Shown piece by piece: positions 16,244-25,849 of a stretch of 64,000 nucleotides of DNA. How positions within the stretch are numbered: position 1 is the stretch's first letter; the number at the start of each line of letters is the position of its first letter. The translations under genes and the position numbers were made by a program. Source of the stretch: VXYL01 sp965116345 (GTDB lineage: Bacteria; Pseudomonadota; Gammaproteobacteria; Pseudomonadales; Azotimanducaceae); assembly GCA_965116345.1 (NCBI GenBank), contig OZ220680.1, positions 310,001-374,000 on the forward strand, read 5' to 3'. The notes under the pieces were generated by a model. That model did not search any database. It worked only from the letters and a program-made list of their open reading frames with translations, and had not been told where the DNA came from.

Positions 16244-18523
16244 TTACGAGTCGCCCTCGCCAGCGGACTCATTCACGGCCGCAGACTGTCCAGCCGATTG
16301 GGCGCGCTGGATATCGGCCAACCAACGCTGGCGACGCTCCTGCCAGCGACGGCTTCCCGGCGTCACCGTGAGCGCCAGATCCAGGTATTGCAGGCCCTCT
16401 TCGGTCATACCCGCGCTGTAGGCGTGAGTGGCGACACGGGCCAGCCTCGCCCCGGCCATGGACATCAGACGGTTGGCGTCGGCGTTGTCGGGATCGAGCC
16501 GCAGCACTTCGCGCAACCGGGCAACGGCGTTCTGCTCCGGTGCCGGTCCGGTGATGAAACCCTCCTCGTAGAGTGACTCCGCCTCGCGGACCAACGCCCC
16601 GACGGCTTGGATTCGGGCCAGTTCCGTGTCGTAGCGCGCGTTCAGTTCATCCACGGGTTGGTCGCCGATTCCCGAAGCCGCCGCCCGATCCAGCAAGGCC
16701 TTGGCATCGTCGAGCCTGTCTTCGCCGAGCATCGACTCGAACGACTCGAACACTTCGCCGACGATGCCGGCGAGCCCCTGTCGGGCAACGGGGTCGTCGG
16801 GGCGGATGGCGAGCACGTCGTTGTAGATCTCGGTCGCGTTGGCCCCCGCCGGATCGATGAGCGCGCCGGCTTGGCGCAGATCCGCCGCCTGTCGGAGCTT
16901 GTCGTCGATCTCCGCCTGCAGTGCCTCGGCATCGTTCAGGGTCGCCCGGGCGACCGCCAGTCCTTCGAATTGGGACTTGGCGTTGACCGCGCGCTCCAAA
17001 CTCTCGATGGATCGGGTCACGTCGCGTGCCAGTGCCTGCCGTATGGCCAAGGCACCGTAGAATTCGGCGATTTCCTCGAGCGCGGTCAACGCCTCAGAGT
17101 TGCCGGGATCAAGTCGCAGCACCTCCTTGTAGTGCCCGACTGCGGAGTCCACCGCGGCGGCGTCTTCCAGTCCGGCGTAGGCCAACTGCCGATTGGTGTC
17201 GGCCAGGATGCGCTGTGCCCGTCTGCCCACATCCAACCGGTCGAACAGCGAGGTCAGGTCGGGGTCGGCCGGAAAGACGTTGTCCAATTCGTTCAGCTTC
17301 GCCGTCGCGAGGCCGAAGTCGTCGCTGTCGATCGCCGCTTCGATGTCCAACTTCCACTGCGCCGTCTGCGCGTCCACGGCTTCCACGGCATCGACATGGC
17401 TCGGATCGAGCGTTGTTACGCGACGGTAGGCGGCAACCAATGCACCGAGCCCCTGATTCGGATCCTGGCGCAGCATTTCGGCCTCCTGCCAGGCGATCAC
17501 GATGTCGGGGTCGTCGGCCACGCCGATGGCCGCCAGGAGCCGAACCCGTGAATCCTGGCCCATACCGACATAGACGGCGCCGAGGATCACGGCGAGGGCG
17601 AGTCCAAGCCCGCCGATCACCGCCGCCACTCGCCCAGGGCGGGTCGCGTTGGCGGGCACCGTGCCCGCGACCGTTCGCTGGCGTTCGCGTCGATCCGTCA
17701 CCGACACGACCTCGCGCGTCGTCACCGGGCCGTTCTTGATGACCACGTCGGGCACGAGACCGGCCCGGCGGATTGCGTCCAGGGATTCCGCCACGGCCGC
17801 TGCGGACGCGAAGCGTTCCGACGGCGACTGGGCGAGGAACGTCGCCACCGCCGGTTCCAAGGCACCGAACTGGAGCGGCACAGGCGGGATGCTGCCGCGG
17901 GAGTACTTGGCCGCCGCTTCGGAAACCGGGTTGAACGGCAAACGCCCCGTGAGGATCTCGAAGAACACCACGCCTAGGCTGTAGAAGTCCGAACGACCGT
18001 CGATCACCCGGCCGGCGGCTTGCTCCGGGCTCATGTACGCAGGCGTCGCGATGGTCCGATCCGGCACGTCGACCGACGCGCCGAAACCCGCTAGTTTCGC
18101 CACTCCATGCTCGGTGAACAGGATGTTCGCTGGTTTGACGTCACCGTGGAGCACGTCCTTGGCATGGGCGTGGCCCAACGCAGCGGCGATGTCCGTCACG
18201 ACGCGCAGAACGTTGTCTGCGTAGAGACCCTGCTGCAGGTTGTGTTCGAGGTTGCCGCCCGGCAAGAACTCCATGACGGCGTAAGCCGCCGAGCCGCTCA
18301 TCCCCACATCGTGGACTTGGGCGATGTTCGGGTGATCGAGGCCCGTCGCCAGCCGGCCGCGGGCGAGGAATCGTTCCCGGTGCTCTTCGTCGGCGGTGTG
18401 CAGCACCTTGATGGCGACGGTCCGGCCAGACCGGTATTGCAGCGCCTTGTAGACCCGTGCGGACGCCCCGCTGCCGATCTCCGCCTGCAGCCGGTAGCCT
18501 GGAATCTGGATGTCAGCTGCCAT
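16244..18523 (-). CDS. membrane Ser/Thr kinase-like protein with GFG motif and repeat-rich tail
   Basis: Hanks-type kinase fold (residues about 10-270), one transmembrane helix (about 310-333), then some 420 residues of helical TPR-like repeats outside the cytoplasm. The glycine loop (16-24) and the ATP-anchoring Lys39 (TVAIKVL) are intact, and the catalytic loop reads HGDVKPAN with its Asp128, but the magnesium-binding DFG is GFG at 146-148. Loss of that aspartate suggests a weak kinase or a pseudokinase. ATG at 18523 overlaps the MORN gene by 11 bases; an earlier ATG at 18553 is possible. The shared operon suggests a signalling or envelope-scaffold role with the MORN protein. Confidence 0.88.
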   Translation of the reverse strand: MAADIQIPGYRLQAEIGSGASARVYKALQYRSGRTVAIKVLHTADEEHRERFLARGRLATGLDHPNIAQVHDVGMSGSAAYAVMEFLPGGNLEHNLQQGLYADNVLRVVTDIAAALGHAHAKDVLHGDVKPANILFTEHGVAKLAGFGASVDVPDRTIATPAYMSPEQAAGRVIDGRSDFYSLGVVFFEILTGRLPFNPVSEAAAKYSRGSIPPVPLQFGALEPAVATFLAQSPSERFASAAAVAESLDAIRRAGLVPDVVIKNGPVTTREVVSVTDRRERQRTVAGTVPANATRPGRVAAVIGGLGLALAVILGAVYVGMGQDSRVRLLAAIGVADDPDIVIAWQEAEMLRQDPNQGLGALVAAYRRVTTLDPSHVDAVEAVDAQTAQWKLDIEAAIDSDDFGLATAKLNELDNVFPADPDLTSLFDRLDVGRRAQRILADTNRQLAYAGLEDAAAVDSAVGHYKEVLRLDPGNSEALTALEEIAEFYGALAIRQALARDVTRSIESLERAVNAKSQFEGLAVARATLNDAEALQAEIDDKLRQAADLRQAGALIDPAGANATEIYNDVLAIRPDDPVARQGLAGIVGEVFESFESMLGEDRLDDAKALLDRAAASGIGDQPVDELNARYDTELARIQAVGALVREAESLYEEGFITGPAPEQNAVARLREVLRLDPDNADANRLMSMAGARLARVATHAYSAGMTEEGLQYLDLALTVTPGSRRWQERRQRWLADIQRAQSAGQSAAVNESAGEGDS

Positions 18524-19469
18524 CGGAGAACTCGAGACTGCGTACCTCGCCACGAATCAGCCTGCCGAGGACGTAACTGCCGTTTAGCACGTACGCCGAT
18601 CCGTCGAGCCTCACGGCGTCGCCTTCGCCGTGGGCGAGACCGTTGATGCAGTCGTCGCCATTGAACATCCAGGGCTCGCCGTCCACTTGGAGCCCGCACC
18701 GGGCCACCGGTTCGACGGCGACGGCTGCGCTGGGCTCCCCGTTGTCCCAGACCTCAAAGGACCGCTCCCCGTCCGACGTGGTCTTGACCCCGGGGCCGTG
18801 TTGCCGGTCGTAGGCGAAATTGCCCTTGTAGAGCGTGCCGTCCCGCCACAGGTAGTGTCCTAGGCCGTGCCGTTCATCGTTTGAGAATTCACCGACGTAG
18901 CGATTGCCCTCCCAGTCGAGTTCGCCGCGTCCGTGGCGTCGGCCATGTTCGAACCCGCCTCGGTAGGTTCTGGCATCGTCGTACTGGTATACACCCTGTC
19001 CGTGGGGCACACCGTCCAGGAAGTCGCCCTCGTAGACGGCGCCTGTGCGCCACTTGAGGACGCCGCTGCCGGTTCGACGACCGTTGACGAAGTCGCCTTC
19101 GTAGACATCCCCGTTGGCCCACACCAACCGGCCTCGACCGGTCATCTCGTTGCGTCGAAACTCGCCGGTGTAGACATCCTTGTTCGGAAACCGGAGCGTC
19201 CCCTCGCCATTGCGCTCACCGTTCGCGAAAGCGCCCACGTAGACCTCGCCGTTGGGCGTCGTATGCACGCCCTGACCATGCATCTCGCCAGCCTTGAACT
19301 CCCCCTCGTAGCGGTGTCCACCACCCCATGTCAGGGTTCCGCGGCCCTCGCGCACGCCGTCCACCAGCGTGCCATCGTAGGTCACGCCCGTCGCGTCGTC
19401 CTGCGCGTGAATGCCCATGGCGATCACCATGCCCAAGGCCGGCACCACTAGACGACGAGCCAGACCCAT
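18513..19469 (-). CDS. exported MORN-repeat protein
   Basis: Secreted repeat protein of 318 residues with a signal peptide (1-22, ending IHA). From residue 30 to about 235 it is a chain of roughly eight MORN units of the form YxGxFxxGxxHGxG, for example YEGEFKAGEMHGQG. The last 80 residues are a cysteine-containing tail of no known family. MORN arrays are beta-solenoid-like scaffolds, often membrane associated. It begins 11 bases after the enoyl-CoA hydratase stop and overlaps the kinase-like gene, so translational coupling is likely. Confidence 0.9.
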   Translation of the reverse strand: MGLARRLVVPALGMVIAMGIHAQDDATGVTYDGTLVDGVREGRGTLTWGGGHRYEGEFKAGEMHGQGVHTTPNGEVYVGAFANGERNGEGTLRFPNKDVYTGEFRRNEMTGRGRLVWANGDVYEGDFVNGRRTGSGVLKWRTGAVYEGDFLDGVPHGQGVYQYDDARTYRGGFEHGRRHGRGELDWEGNRYVGEFSNDERHGLGHYLWRDGTLYKGNFAYDRQHGPGVKTTSDGERSFEVWDNGEPSAAVAVEPVARCGLQVDGEPWMFNGDDCINGLAHGEGDAVRLDGSAYVLNGSYVLGRLIRGEVRSLEFSDGS

Positions 19470-19480
19470 TGCGACCGTTC

Positions 19481-20314
19481 CTAGCGACCGCGGAACGACG
19501 GCGCCCGCTTGTCGACGAAGGCGCGGGCCGCCTGCCGATGGTCCTCGGTGTCGAACGTCCTCGTCATGTGCCCGGCTTCGATGTCGAGCACGTCGGCCAG
19601 CGAGCCGCGCTCGGCGGCATTGAGGTTCTTCTTCATGTAGCCCAGCGCGATGGTGGGCGAATCCGCCAGGCGTCTCGACCAGGTCTGCACCGCCTCGGGG
19701 TACTCGTCGGTCCCGTAGACCCGGTTCACCAACCCGATCCGCTCCGCTTCTCGGCCATCGATCCTATCTGCCGTGAAATACAGTTCCCGAGCCTTTGCCG
19801 CACCCACCAGGTGCGGCAGGAAGTAAGAGCCACCGTAGTCGCCCGCAAGCCCGATCCCGGCGAACGCGGTGGTGAAGATCGCCGTCTCCACTGCGATGCG
19901 GATGTCGCAGGCCAAGGCAAGCGACAGGCCACCGCCCGCCGCCGGACCAGGAATCGCGGCCAGCGTCGGCTTCGGCATCTCATGCAGCCAGCGCGACAGC
20001 TCGGTCGCGGCTCGGAGTCCCGCGACCCGTTGTTCGAAGCCGCGTCGCTCTTCCCGGCCCGACGCTCCCGGGGCTCCGGACGATGGCGGCGCGCTCGCGA
20101 ATCCCTTGACGTCGCCGCCGGCACAGAACGCATCACCGGCACCGGTCAACACCAGGACGCGGACCTGCGGGTCCCGCGCCAACCGGGGCACGGCTTCCTC
20201 GAGTCCCGCCGTCATCGTCGGCGACAACGCGTTGCGCGCCTCGGGCCGGTTCATCGTCAGCGTCGCGATGCCATTCGCGAAGGTCTCGAACAGATGCTCG
20301 GTCGGGTCGGTCAT
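19481..20314 (-). CDS. enoyl-CoA hydratase/isomerase family protein
   Basis: Crotonase-fold enzyme of 277 residues, starting at ATG 20314. The oxyanion-hole segment GAGDAFCAGGDVKGFA and the second GPAAGGGLSLALACDIR are present; the region AFAGIGLAGDYGGSYFLPHLVG aligns with the catalytic glutamate segment but carries Asp/Gly instead of the paired glutamates of classical hydratases. It could be a hydratase, isomerase or thioesterase. First gene of the operon with the MORN protein and the kinase-like protein. Confidence 0.85.
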   Translation of the reverse strand: MTDPTEHLFETFANGIATLTMNRPEARNALSPTMTAGLEEAVPRLARDPQVRVLVLTGAGDAFCAGGDVKGFASAPPSSGAPGASGREERRGFEQRVAGLRAATELSRWLHEMPKPTLAAIPGPAAGGGLSLALACDIRIAVETAIFTTAFAGIGLAGDYGGSYFLPHLVGAAKARELYFTADRIDGREAERIGLVNRVYGTDEYPEAVQTWSRRLADSPTIALGYMKKNLNAAERGSLADVLDIEAGHMTRTFDTEDHRQAARAFVDKRAPSFRGR

Positions 20315-20411
20315 GGGCGCATTAGAGTCGCTTCCCTCGAGACGCGCAAGCGGACATGGCAAGCCGGATGAACGGTGGACTTGGCTTCACCGTACTGCTA
20401 GCGTCCTCGCC

Positions 20412-20651
20412 ATGGCCTCACTAGACGAAGCAATACAACTCTTGGAGCGCGGCGACTGGCAAGCCGCCCACCGCATCGTGCAGAAAGATTCCTCGTCGTT
20501 GGGCAGTTGGGCGCACGGCATCGTCCACATCATGGAGGGCGACATGCGCAACGCGGGCCACTGGTACGGTCGCGCGGGTCGCGACCTGCCCGACGCCTCG
20601 GCGGTGGATGCGGAGGTCGCCGCCTTGAAGGCGGAAGCCTCAGCGGGCTGA
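20412..20651 (+). CDS. small conserved-looking helical protein
   Basis: A 79-residue soluble protein (MASLDEAIQLLERGDWQAAH...) with a TPR-like helix pair at 1-35 and a WYGRAGR segment at 51-57. I recognise no named family. The TPR-like N-terminus, low pI-balanced composition and position beside tRNA-Ala and gltX suggest a real gene. It is convergent with the tRNA gene, leaving 12 bases between them. Confidence 0.65.
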   Translation: MASLDEAIQLLERGDWQAAHRIVQKDSSSLGSWAHGIVHIMEGDMRNAGHWYGRAGRDLPDASAVDAEVAALKAEASAG

Positions 20652-20663
20652 TCTTCTAGGGAA

Positions 20664-20739
<76 letters not shown>

Positions 20740-20919
20740 AAGAGCGGATGGCGATACTAAGCCGTTGCTCCATTCCGTATCAAGCACCACAGCTTTTTCC
20801 ATGGTTGGGTTCCACCACGCTGTCTCGCAGCGACAGGGCAATACGAAACGCACCACGGTTTCGCAGACGTCTTACGATCCCAATTATTCAATAACTTACG
20901 CCATGTTCCACAAAAGAAA

Positions 20920-22404
20920 TCACGCCTCCAGGAGCTCGCGGTAGCTGCGTTCCAGGCGTTTGGCTTCTTTCTTGCTGACGCCGCCCAATGCATCCAAGGC
21001 GCTGCGTAGCCGAGCGCGTACGAGATCGCGGCCGAGGTAGGCCATGGCGTCGAACAGCGGTAGCGACACACCGCGTCCAGAGACCGCGATGAACAGCGGC
21101 GCCATGAAATCGCGCATGCCGATGTCCATGGCCTCCGCCAAGGCCCGGAGCGAGCCGTGCAACGGCTCGCGACCCCAGTCCTGGAGGTCGTCGAGGCGTC
21201 TGATCGCGTGGTCCAGGATGCGTTTGCAGGCCGCCGGTTCGAGGCGTTTGTGGTCGAAATCCTCCATCGACAGCGGTTGCCGGTCGCCGAGCAGGTAGTC
21301 CACATGGGAGACGAGGTCGCCCAGACGTTCGGTTCGTTGCTGTACCAGCGGCACCAGGGGCGCGAGGGCCTCCCGGTTGAGCGCCCAGCCCCCTACCCGG
21401 TCCATGAACTCGTCGGGGCTCAATCCCCGGATGTGCTGGCCGTTCATCCAATCGAGTTTCGCGAAGTCGAATACGGGACCGCCCGTGGACACGCGCTCGA
21501 TGTCGAAGGCGTCGATCATTTCCGCCAGGCTGAAAACCTCCCGTTCGTCGGGCATCGACCAGCCCATCAACGCCAGGTAGTTGAGCAGCGCCTCCGGCAG
21601 GTAGCCGGTGCGGCGGTAGTAGTCGAGTCCGGTCGGGTTGCGGCGCTTGGAGAGCTTGCTGTTGTCCGGATTGCGCAACAGAGGCAGGTGGTAGTGGGCG
21701 GGCATCTGCCAGCCGAAGCGGTCGTAGAGAAGCCGATGCTTGGGCATCGAACTGATCCACTCCTCACCCCGCAGCACGTGACTTATGCCCATGAGGTGGT
21801 CGTCGACGACCACCGCCAGGTGGTAGGTCGGGAAGCCGTCGGACTTGACGAGCACCTGCATGTCGGTCTGCGCCCAGGGAATCTCGATCTCACCCCGTAG
21901 GCCATCCTCGACACGGCACACACCGGTGCCCGGGACATCCAGACGAACGACATGCGCTTCGCCGCCGGCCGCCCGGTCGTCCGCCTCGGCGGCGTCGAGG
22001 TCGCGGCAATGACCGTCGTACCGGGTAGTCTCTCCCCGCGCCTGCTGTTGACGCCGGACCTCGTCGAGACGCTCCTTCGTGCAGAAGCAGCGGAACGCGG
22101 CACCTGAACGCAGCAACTGCTCGGCATGTTCACGATAGACGTCGAGGCGTTCGCTCTGGCGATAGGGCCCGTGCGCACCACCGACGTCCGGACCCTCGTC
22201 CCAGTCGAGTCCCGTCCAGCGCAACGCCTCGAGGATCGCGGTCTCGGCCATCGCCGTGCTGCGGGCGCGATCCGTGTCCTCGATGCGCAGCACGAACCGT
22301 CCTTCGTGTTGGCGGGCGAAGGCGAAGTTGAACAACGCCACGTAGGCCGTACCCACATGGGGGTCGCCCGTTGGACTTGGGGCGACACGCGTGCGAACGC
22401 TCAT
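20920..22404 (-). CDS. gltX: glutamate--tRNA ligase
   Basis: Class I aminoacyl-tRNA synthetase charging tRNA-Glu. The HIGH-like motif is PSPTGDPHVG at residues 9-18 and the KMSKS-like motif SKLSKRRNP follows near residue 243. The 494-residue length and continuous homology-like pattern through the anticodon-binding end support a full gene. The ATG at 22404 gives the standard N-terminus (MSVRTRVAPSPTG); a longer in-frame opening upstream is ignored. lpxC lies upstream on the same strand, tRNA-Ala downstream. Confidence 0.96.
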   Translation of the reverse strand: MSVRTRVAPSPTGDPHVGTAYVALFNFAFARQHEGRFVLRIEDTDRARSTAMAETAILEALRWTGLDWDEGPDVGGAHGPYRQSERLDVYREHAEQLLRSGAAFRCFCTKERLDEVRRQQQARGETTRYDGHCRDLDAAEADDRAAGGEAHVVRLDVPGTGVCRVEDGLRGEIEIPWAQTDMQVLVKSDGFPTYHLAVVVDDHLMGISHVLRGEEWISSMPKHRLLYDRFGWQMPAHYHLPLLRNPDNSKLSKRRNPTGLDYYRRTGYLPEALLNYLALMGWSMPDEREVFSLAEMIDAFDIERVSTGGPVFDFAKLDWMNGQHIRGLSPDEFMDRVGGWALNREALAPLVPLVQQRTERLGDLVSHVDYLLGDRQPLSMEDFDHKRLEPAACKRILDHAIRRLDDLQDWGREPLHGSLRALAEAMDIGMRDFMAPLFIAVSGRGVSLPLFDAMAYLGRDLVRARLRSALDALGGVSKKEAKRLERSYRELLEA

Positions 22405-22494
22405 GGAAACGAGTATACAGCCGAGTCGAGGCAGCCCACGTCGACGCCCGGCGCAGTAGGCGCCGACGCGCAAGGCCGGTATTCGGGAAGGGGC

Positions 22495-23388
22495 CTAGAC
22501 GCTCGTCGCGCGCTGCCGGCTGGCGTCGGCGGTGGCTTCTTCCAGCGTCCAGGCGTCGGTGCAACGCAGCAGCGCCCGTGCCAGCTTGTTGTTCAGCGCG
22601 TGGCCCGACATGTAGCCGTCGAACGCACCGACGACGGGCAGTCCGAGCAGGTACAGGTCGCCGATGGCATCAAGCAGCTTGTGCTTGACGAACTCGTCCT
22701 CGTAGCGCAGCCCTTCGCTGTTGACGATATCCGAGTCGTCGATTCCGACGGCGTTGTCGAGGCTCGAGCCCATGCACTTGCGGATGGCCCGGGCCTGGTC
22801 CAGTTCACTCATCAGGCCGAACGACCGGGCGCCACAGACGTCTTCCAGGTAGGACGTGTCCGAGAAATCGACCTGGATGCGTTTCGGGTAGCGGTTGAAT
22901 ACGGGGTGGTCGGCGACGAACGTGTAGCTTGCCCGGAAGCCGTCGAAGGGGGCCAGGGTCGCCCTAGCGGAGCCCTGCGAGACGGACAGCCGGCGCGTAA
23001 TGCGGATGAACTTCCTCGGCGCGGATTGGGTTCGGATGCCGGCGCCCTGGATCAACTCGACGAACGGACGTGCGCTGCCGTCCATGATCGGCACTTCCTC
23101 TTCGGAGAGTTCGACCCGAACGTTGTCGATCGCCATTCCCCAAAGGGCGGACATGAGATGTTCGACCGTCGCCACCTGGACGCCGCTGCCGCTGATGCTG
23201 GTCGCAAGCGTTGTGTCGGACACGTTCTGTGCGAGTGCCTTCACGCTTCGCCCGGGCATGTCGACACGCTGGAACTCGATTCCGGTGTCGGGGTCCGCGG
23301 GGCGCATCGTCATTCGAACCGGTCGGCCCGAATGCACACCAATGCCGATGGCGTGGGCGGGCCGATCTAACGTTCGTTGATACAGCAT
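22495..23388 (-). CDS. lpxC: UDP-3-O-acyl-N-acetylglucosamine deacetylase
   Basis: Zinc enzyme of the committed step of lipid A synthesis, showing that the host makes lipopolysaccharide. 297 residues from ATG 23388. The zinc ligand His77 is in VEHLMSAL, and FVKHKLLDAIGDLYLLG holds the second His and the Asp; EEVPIMDGSA and SGHALNN are also conserved. Unlike in enterobacteria it is not linked to ftsZ here but sits upstream of gltX. Confidence 0.96.
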   Translation of the reverse strand: MLYQRTLDRPAHAIGIGVHSGRPVRMTMRPADPDTGIEFQRVDMPGRSVKALAQNVSDTTLATSISGSGVQVATVEHLMSALWGMAIDNVRVELSEEEVPIMDGSARPFVELIQGAGIRTQSAPRKFIRITRRLSVSQGSARATLAPFDGFRASYTFVADHPVFNRYPKRIQVDFSDTSYLEDVCGARSFGLMSELDQARAIRKCMGSSLDNAVGIDDSDIVNSEGLRYEDEFVKHKLLDAIGDLYLLGLPVVGAFDGYMSGHALNNKLARALLRCTDAWTLEEATADASRQRATSV

Positions 23389-23529
23389 GGCGGGGCCTGT
23401 GGTTGGCAGATGCGCGACTATAGCGTGATTGAGGCAGAAAATGAAGGAAAAATGGAGGCAGCCTGAACGAACCATCACGGCCCGAAACGCACTCGTGCGT
23501 GCGAGGCTCCGGCGCGACCACAGACGCCC

Positions 23530-24252
23530 CTACGGGGTATGCGACTTCAGAAACTCGACGACCGAGTCCACCGTGCCATCGCTCGCCGGTTCCTTCCACC
23601 GCTCCACCAGCCGGGCGTTGGGCGCCAGTTCCGCGATCTCCCGCGAGATCGACTCCGGGTGGTAGGCATCGCTGCCCATCAGCAGCAGGAGCGGTGTCTC
23701 GCATCCGGCCACGAAGTCTCGGGAGACGTTGTAGAGGAAGGGCCGGTCGAACATGTTCGCGCGGAAGTCGAGCCACGCGTCCTGCGACACCGTCGGCATC
23801 GAGGTCTTCAGATCATTGGCCCACAGATCGAACATCTCGAAGAACAGCTCCCGGTTGTTGCCGTCGTTGCCGATGGACTGCTGCAGCACCGCGGACGCGA
23901 CGCGATCAGGCGCACGCTCGATGACGCCGAGGCAGTACGGACCACCGATGCAGCCGCCCAAGAGGTGCGTCTTGTCGACATTCAAGTGGTCCAGCAGCGC
24001 GACGTGGTCCGCCGTGTAGGTGTGCCAGCCGTCGGCGGCGCTCACCGGCGCCCGCGACTGGCCCGCGTTGCGCTGATCCATGGCGATCACCTTGAAGTGC
24101 GGTGACAGCGCCTCGATGGGATCCCACTCGGCACCGCGCCAGAACGACACGGCCGAGCGCATGCCACCGGGCGCGAACAGCAGGATGGGAAAGCCGTCGC
24201 CGTGGATCTCGTAGTAGAGGCTGACGCCGTCGCGTTCAAAAACCATGTCCAA
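23530..24252 (-). CDS. alpha/beta hydrolase with cysteine at the nucleophile elbow
   Basis: A 240-residue alpha/beta-hydrolase fold protein. The elbow normally written GxSxG reads GGCIGG, placing Cys101 where serine is expected; Asp is near residue 194 (LMGSDAYHPE) and the C-terminal triad histidine is not obvious. Cysteine nucleophiles are known in dienelactone hydrolase, but this protein does not otherwise look like that family. It follows the thiolase-like gene by 8 bases, so both probably act in one catabolic route. Confidence 0.78.
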   Translation of the reverse strand: MDMVFERDGVSLYYEIHGDGFPILLFAPGGMRSAVSFWRGAEWDPIEALSPHFKVIAMDQRNAGQSRAPVSAADGWHTYTADHVALLDHLNVDKTHLLGGCIGGPYCLGVIERAPDRVASAVLQQSIGNDGNNRELFFEMFDLWANDLKTSMPTVSQDAWLDFRANMFDRPFLYNVSRDFVAGCETPLLLLMGSDAYHPESISREIAELAPNARLVERWKEPASDGTVDSVVEFLKSHTP

Positions 24253-24260
24253 TCAACTCC

Positions 24261-25733
24261 TCAACTCGTTACCGAGAGTCGACCGCCGCGCACGCTCGCG
24301 CGCCGACCGCAGAATTCGTCCGTCACCATGGCATGGACCAACTCCGGATCGTCGGTGTTCACCCAGGCTCTGGCACCCGCGGGCGTGCGGCACGATACAT
24401 GACCGATGACCGGTTCGTCGTTCTCGTACATCACCGTATAGGACTCGATGTCCGCGTCACCCTCGTACTCGGGCAGGCACTCGCGCGCCGGCAGGGCGGC
24501 GATCTCGGCCTTCACGTCGTCGTGGCGGAAGCCCTCGGCAGGTGGCTGCCCGGAGTAGATGCCGTGGGCGTGCTTGTAGAGGTTGCCGCCGTTGCCAGTG
24601 ACGAGCGCGTAGCCGTCGGGCTTCTCTCGCAGCAGTTCCACGGTGCGCGCAATGCTGTGCATGACGTAGTTGTTGAGCGGCCCGCCGCCGAACGTCAGGC
24701 CGCCGGTGACCGTCAATGGCCGTTCCTCGGGCAGACCCAGTTCTGCCGCCGCGATCTGCACCGCCGACGGAAAACAACTGTACAGATCGACGAAGTCCAG
24801 CTCGGTGGCATCGATGCCGGCAAGCTCCATGGCTCGATTGCCCGTGATGCGGATTCCCGGCGAGGTGTGGAAGTTGTCCCGTACCGACGCCGAGAAGTGG
24901 TCGTAGCCCTCCACGCCGGATAGCGGATAGACCAGGCGGTCCTCGGCGATGCCCAGGCGTCTGGCGGTCCCAAGGGAGCAGACGATCAGGGCGGCCGCCA
25001 TGTCCACCGACATGTTGGCGTTCATGAACTTCGTGTAGGGAAAGCTGATCTGCCGGTTCGCCGGCGACGGCGTGCGGATAGTCTCGGCACTCATGTTCTC
25101 GCGCACCCAGGCATTGGGGTTGTCCTGGGCGACGTCGTTGAACCGGGACCAGAGTTCGGACACCCGCGTGATGTGCTCGTCGAGGCTCTCGCGGCGCTCG
25201 TGGCGAAGCGCGTTGTCGTACATCGGGTAGACCTGGATGGCGCGCCGGATGCCCTTGGCGACCTCGTAGTCGTGATGCTCCGGGCGCTGTTCGGCGCCGA
25301 ACACCGCGTCCGGGCGGCCGGCGACCTCGGTCTGCGGAAGCTCGATCCCCGCCCTTCTCGCCTTGCCGGTGCTGTTGCCGTTCTCGGCACCCGTGATGAC
25401 GACCAGGTCGTGTTTGCCGGCGAGGATCTCCATGGCCGTGCGCGTCAGCAATGCCTGGTTCTGGTTGCCGCCGATCAACGTTCCCATGGTCTCGGCACCG
25501 GGCGCGCCGATGCGTTGCGCGATCGCCTTGGCGGGATTGCCGTAGCTCCACATGCCGCGCACGACCCGTACCGAGTCGACTCGGTCGAGGAAGGGCGGAC
25601 AGCCGGCATCCGCTTCGGCCGCGTCCACCGCCTGCATCATCATCGCCAGCGGCTCGATCGCCTGGTCGAGGGACTCGATTCGATTGACTAGCTGTCCGAC
25701 ACCGACGATGACCGGCGTTCTCGGATTGGCCAT
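24261..25733 (-). CDS. thiolase-superfamily acetyl-CoA acetyltransferase-like protein
   Basis: Thiolase-fold protein of 490 residues similar to the SCP-x/acetyl-CoA acetyltransferase-like group. The N-terminal PVIVGVGQLVNR, the GGNQNQALLTRTAMEILAG segment and the C-terminal TGGLTFGGGPLNNYVMH are characteristic. At the position of the nucleophile cysteine of true thiolases the sequence reads GGNQNQ, so acyl transfer by the classical mechanism is doubtful. Members are common in acyl-CoA catabolic clusters with unknown substrates. Upstream partner of the alpha/beta hydrolase; divergent from the DUF1330 gene. Confidence 0.8.
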   Translation of the reverse strand: MANPRTPVIVGVGQLVNRIESLDQAIEPLAMMMQAVDAAEADAGCPPFLDRVDSVRVVRGMWSYGNPAKAIAQRIGAPGAETMGTLIGGNQNQALLTRTAMEILAGKHDLVVITGAENGNSTGKARRAGIELPQTEVAGRPDAVFGAEQRPEHHDYEVAKGIRRAIQVYPMYDNALRHERRESLDEHITRVSELWSRFNDVAQDNPNAWVRENMSAETIRTPSPANRQISFPYTKFMNANMSVDMAAALIVCSLGTARRLGIAEDRLVYPLSGVEGYDHFSASVRDNFHTSPGIRITGNRAMELAGIDATELDFVDLYSCFPSAVQIAAAELGLPEERPLTVTGGLTFGGGPLNNYVMHSIARTVELLREKPDGYALVTGNGGNLYKHAHGIYSGQPPAEGFRHDDVKAEIAALPARECLPEYEGDADIESYTVMYENDEPVIGHVSCRTPAGARAWVNTDDPELVHAMVTDEFCGRRASVRGGRLSVTS

Positions 25734-25849
25734 GGCCTACTCGTTGCGAAAGAAAACAAGCGCCATAGAGTGCCATCAATATGTTCTACCCGGCCAGCGG
25801 GGTATCCTTGGTGTGGAGCAGCGAACCACAAGCGACGGAGACAGCGACC

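Noticed and set aside
22126..23370. Plus-strand open frame opposite gltX and lpxC
   Set aside because: Both minus-strand genes are certain and the frame lacks any motif.
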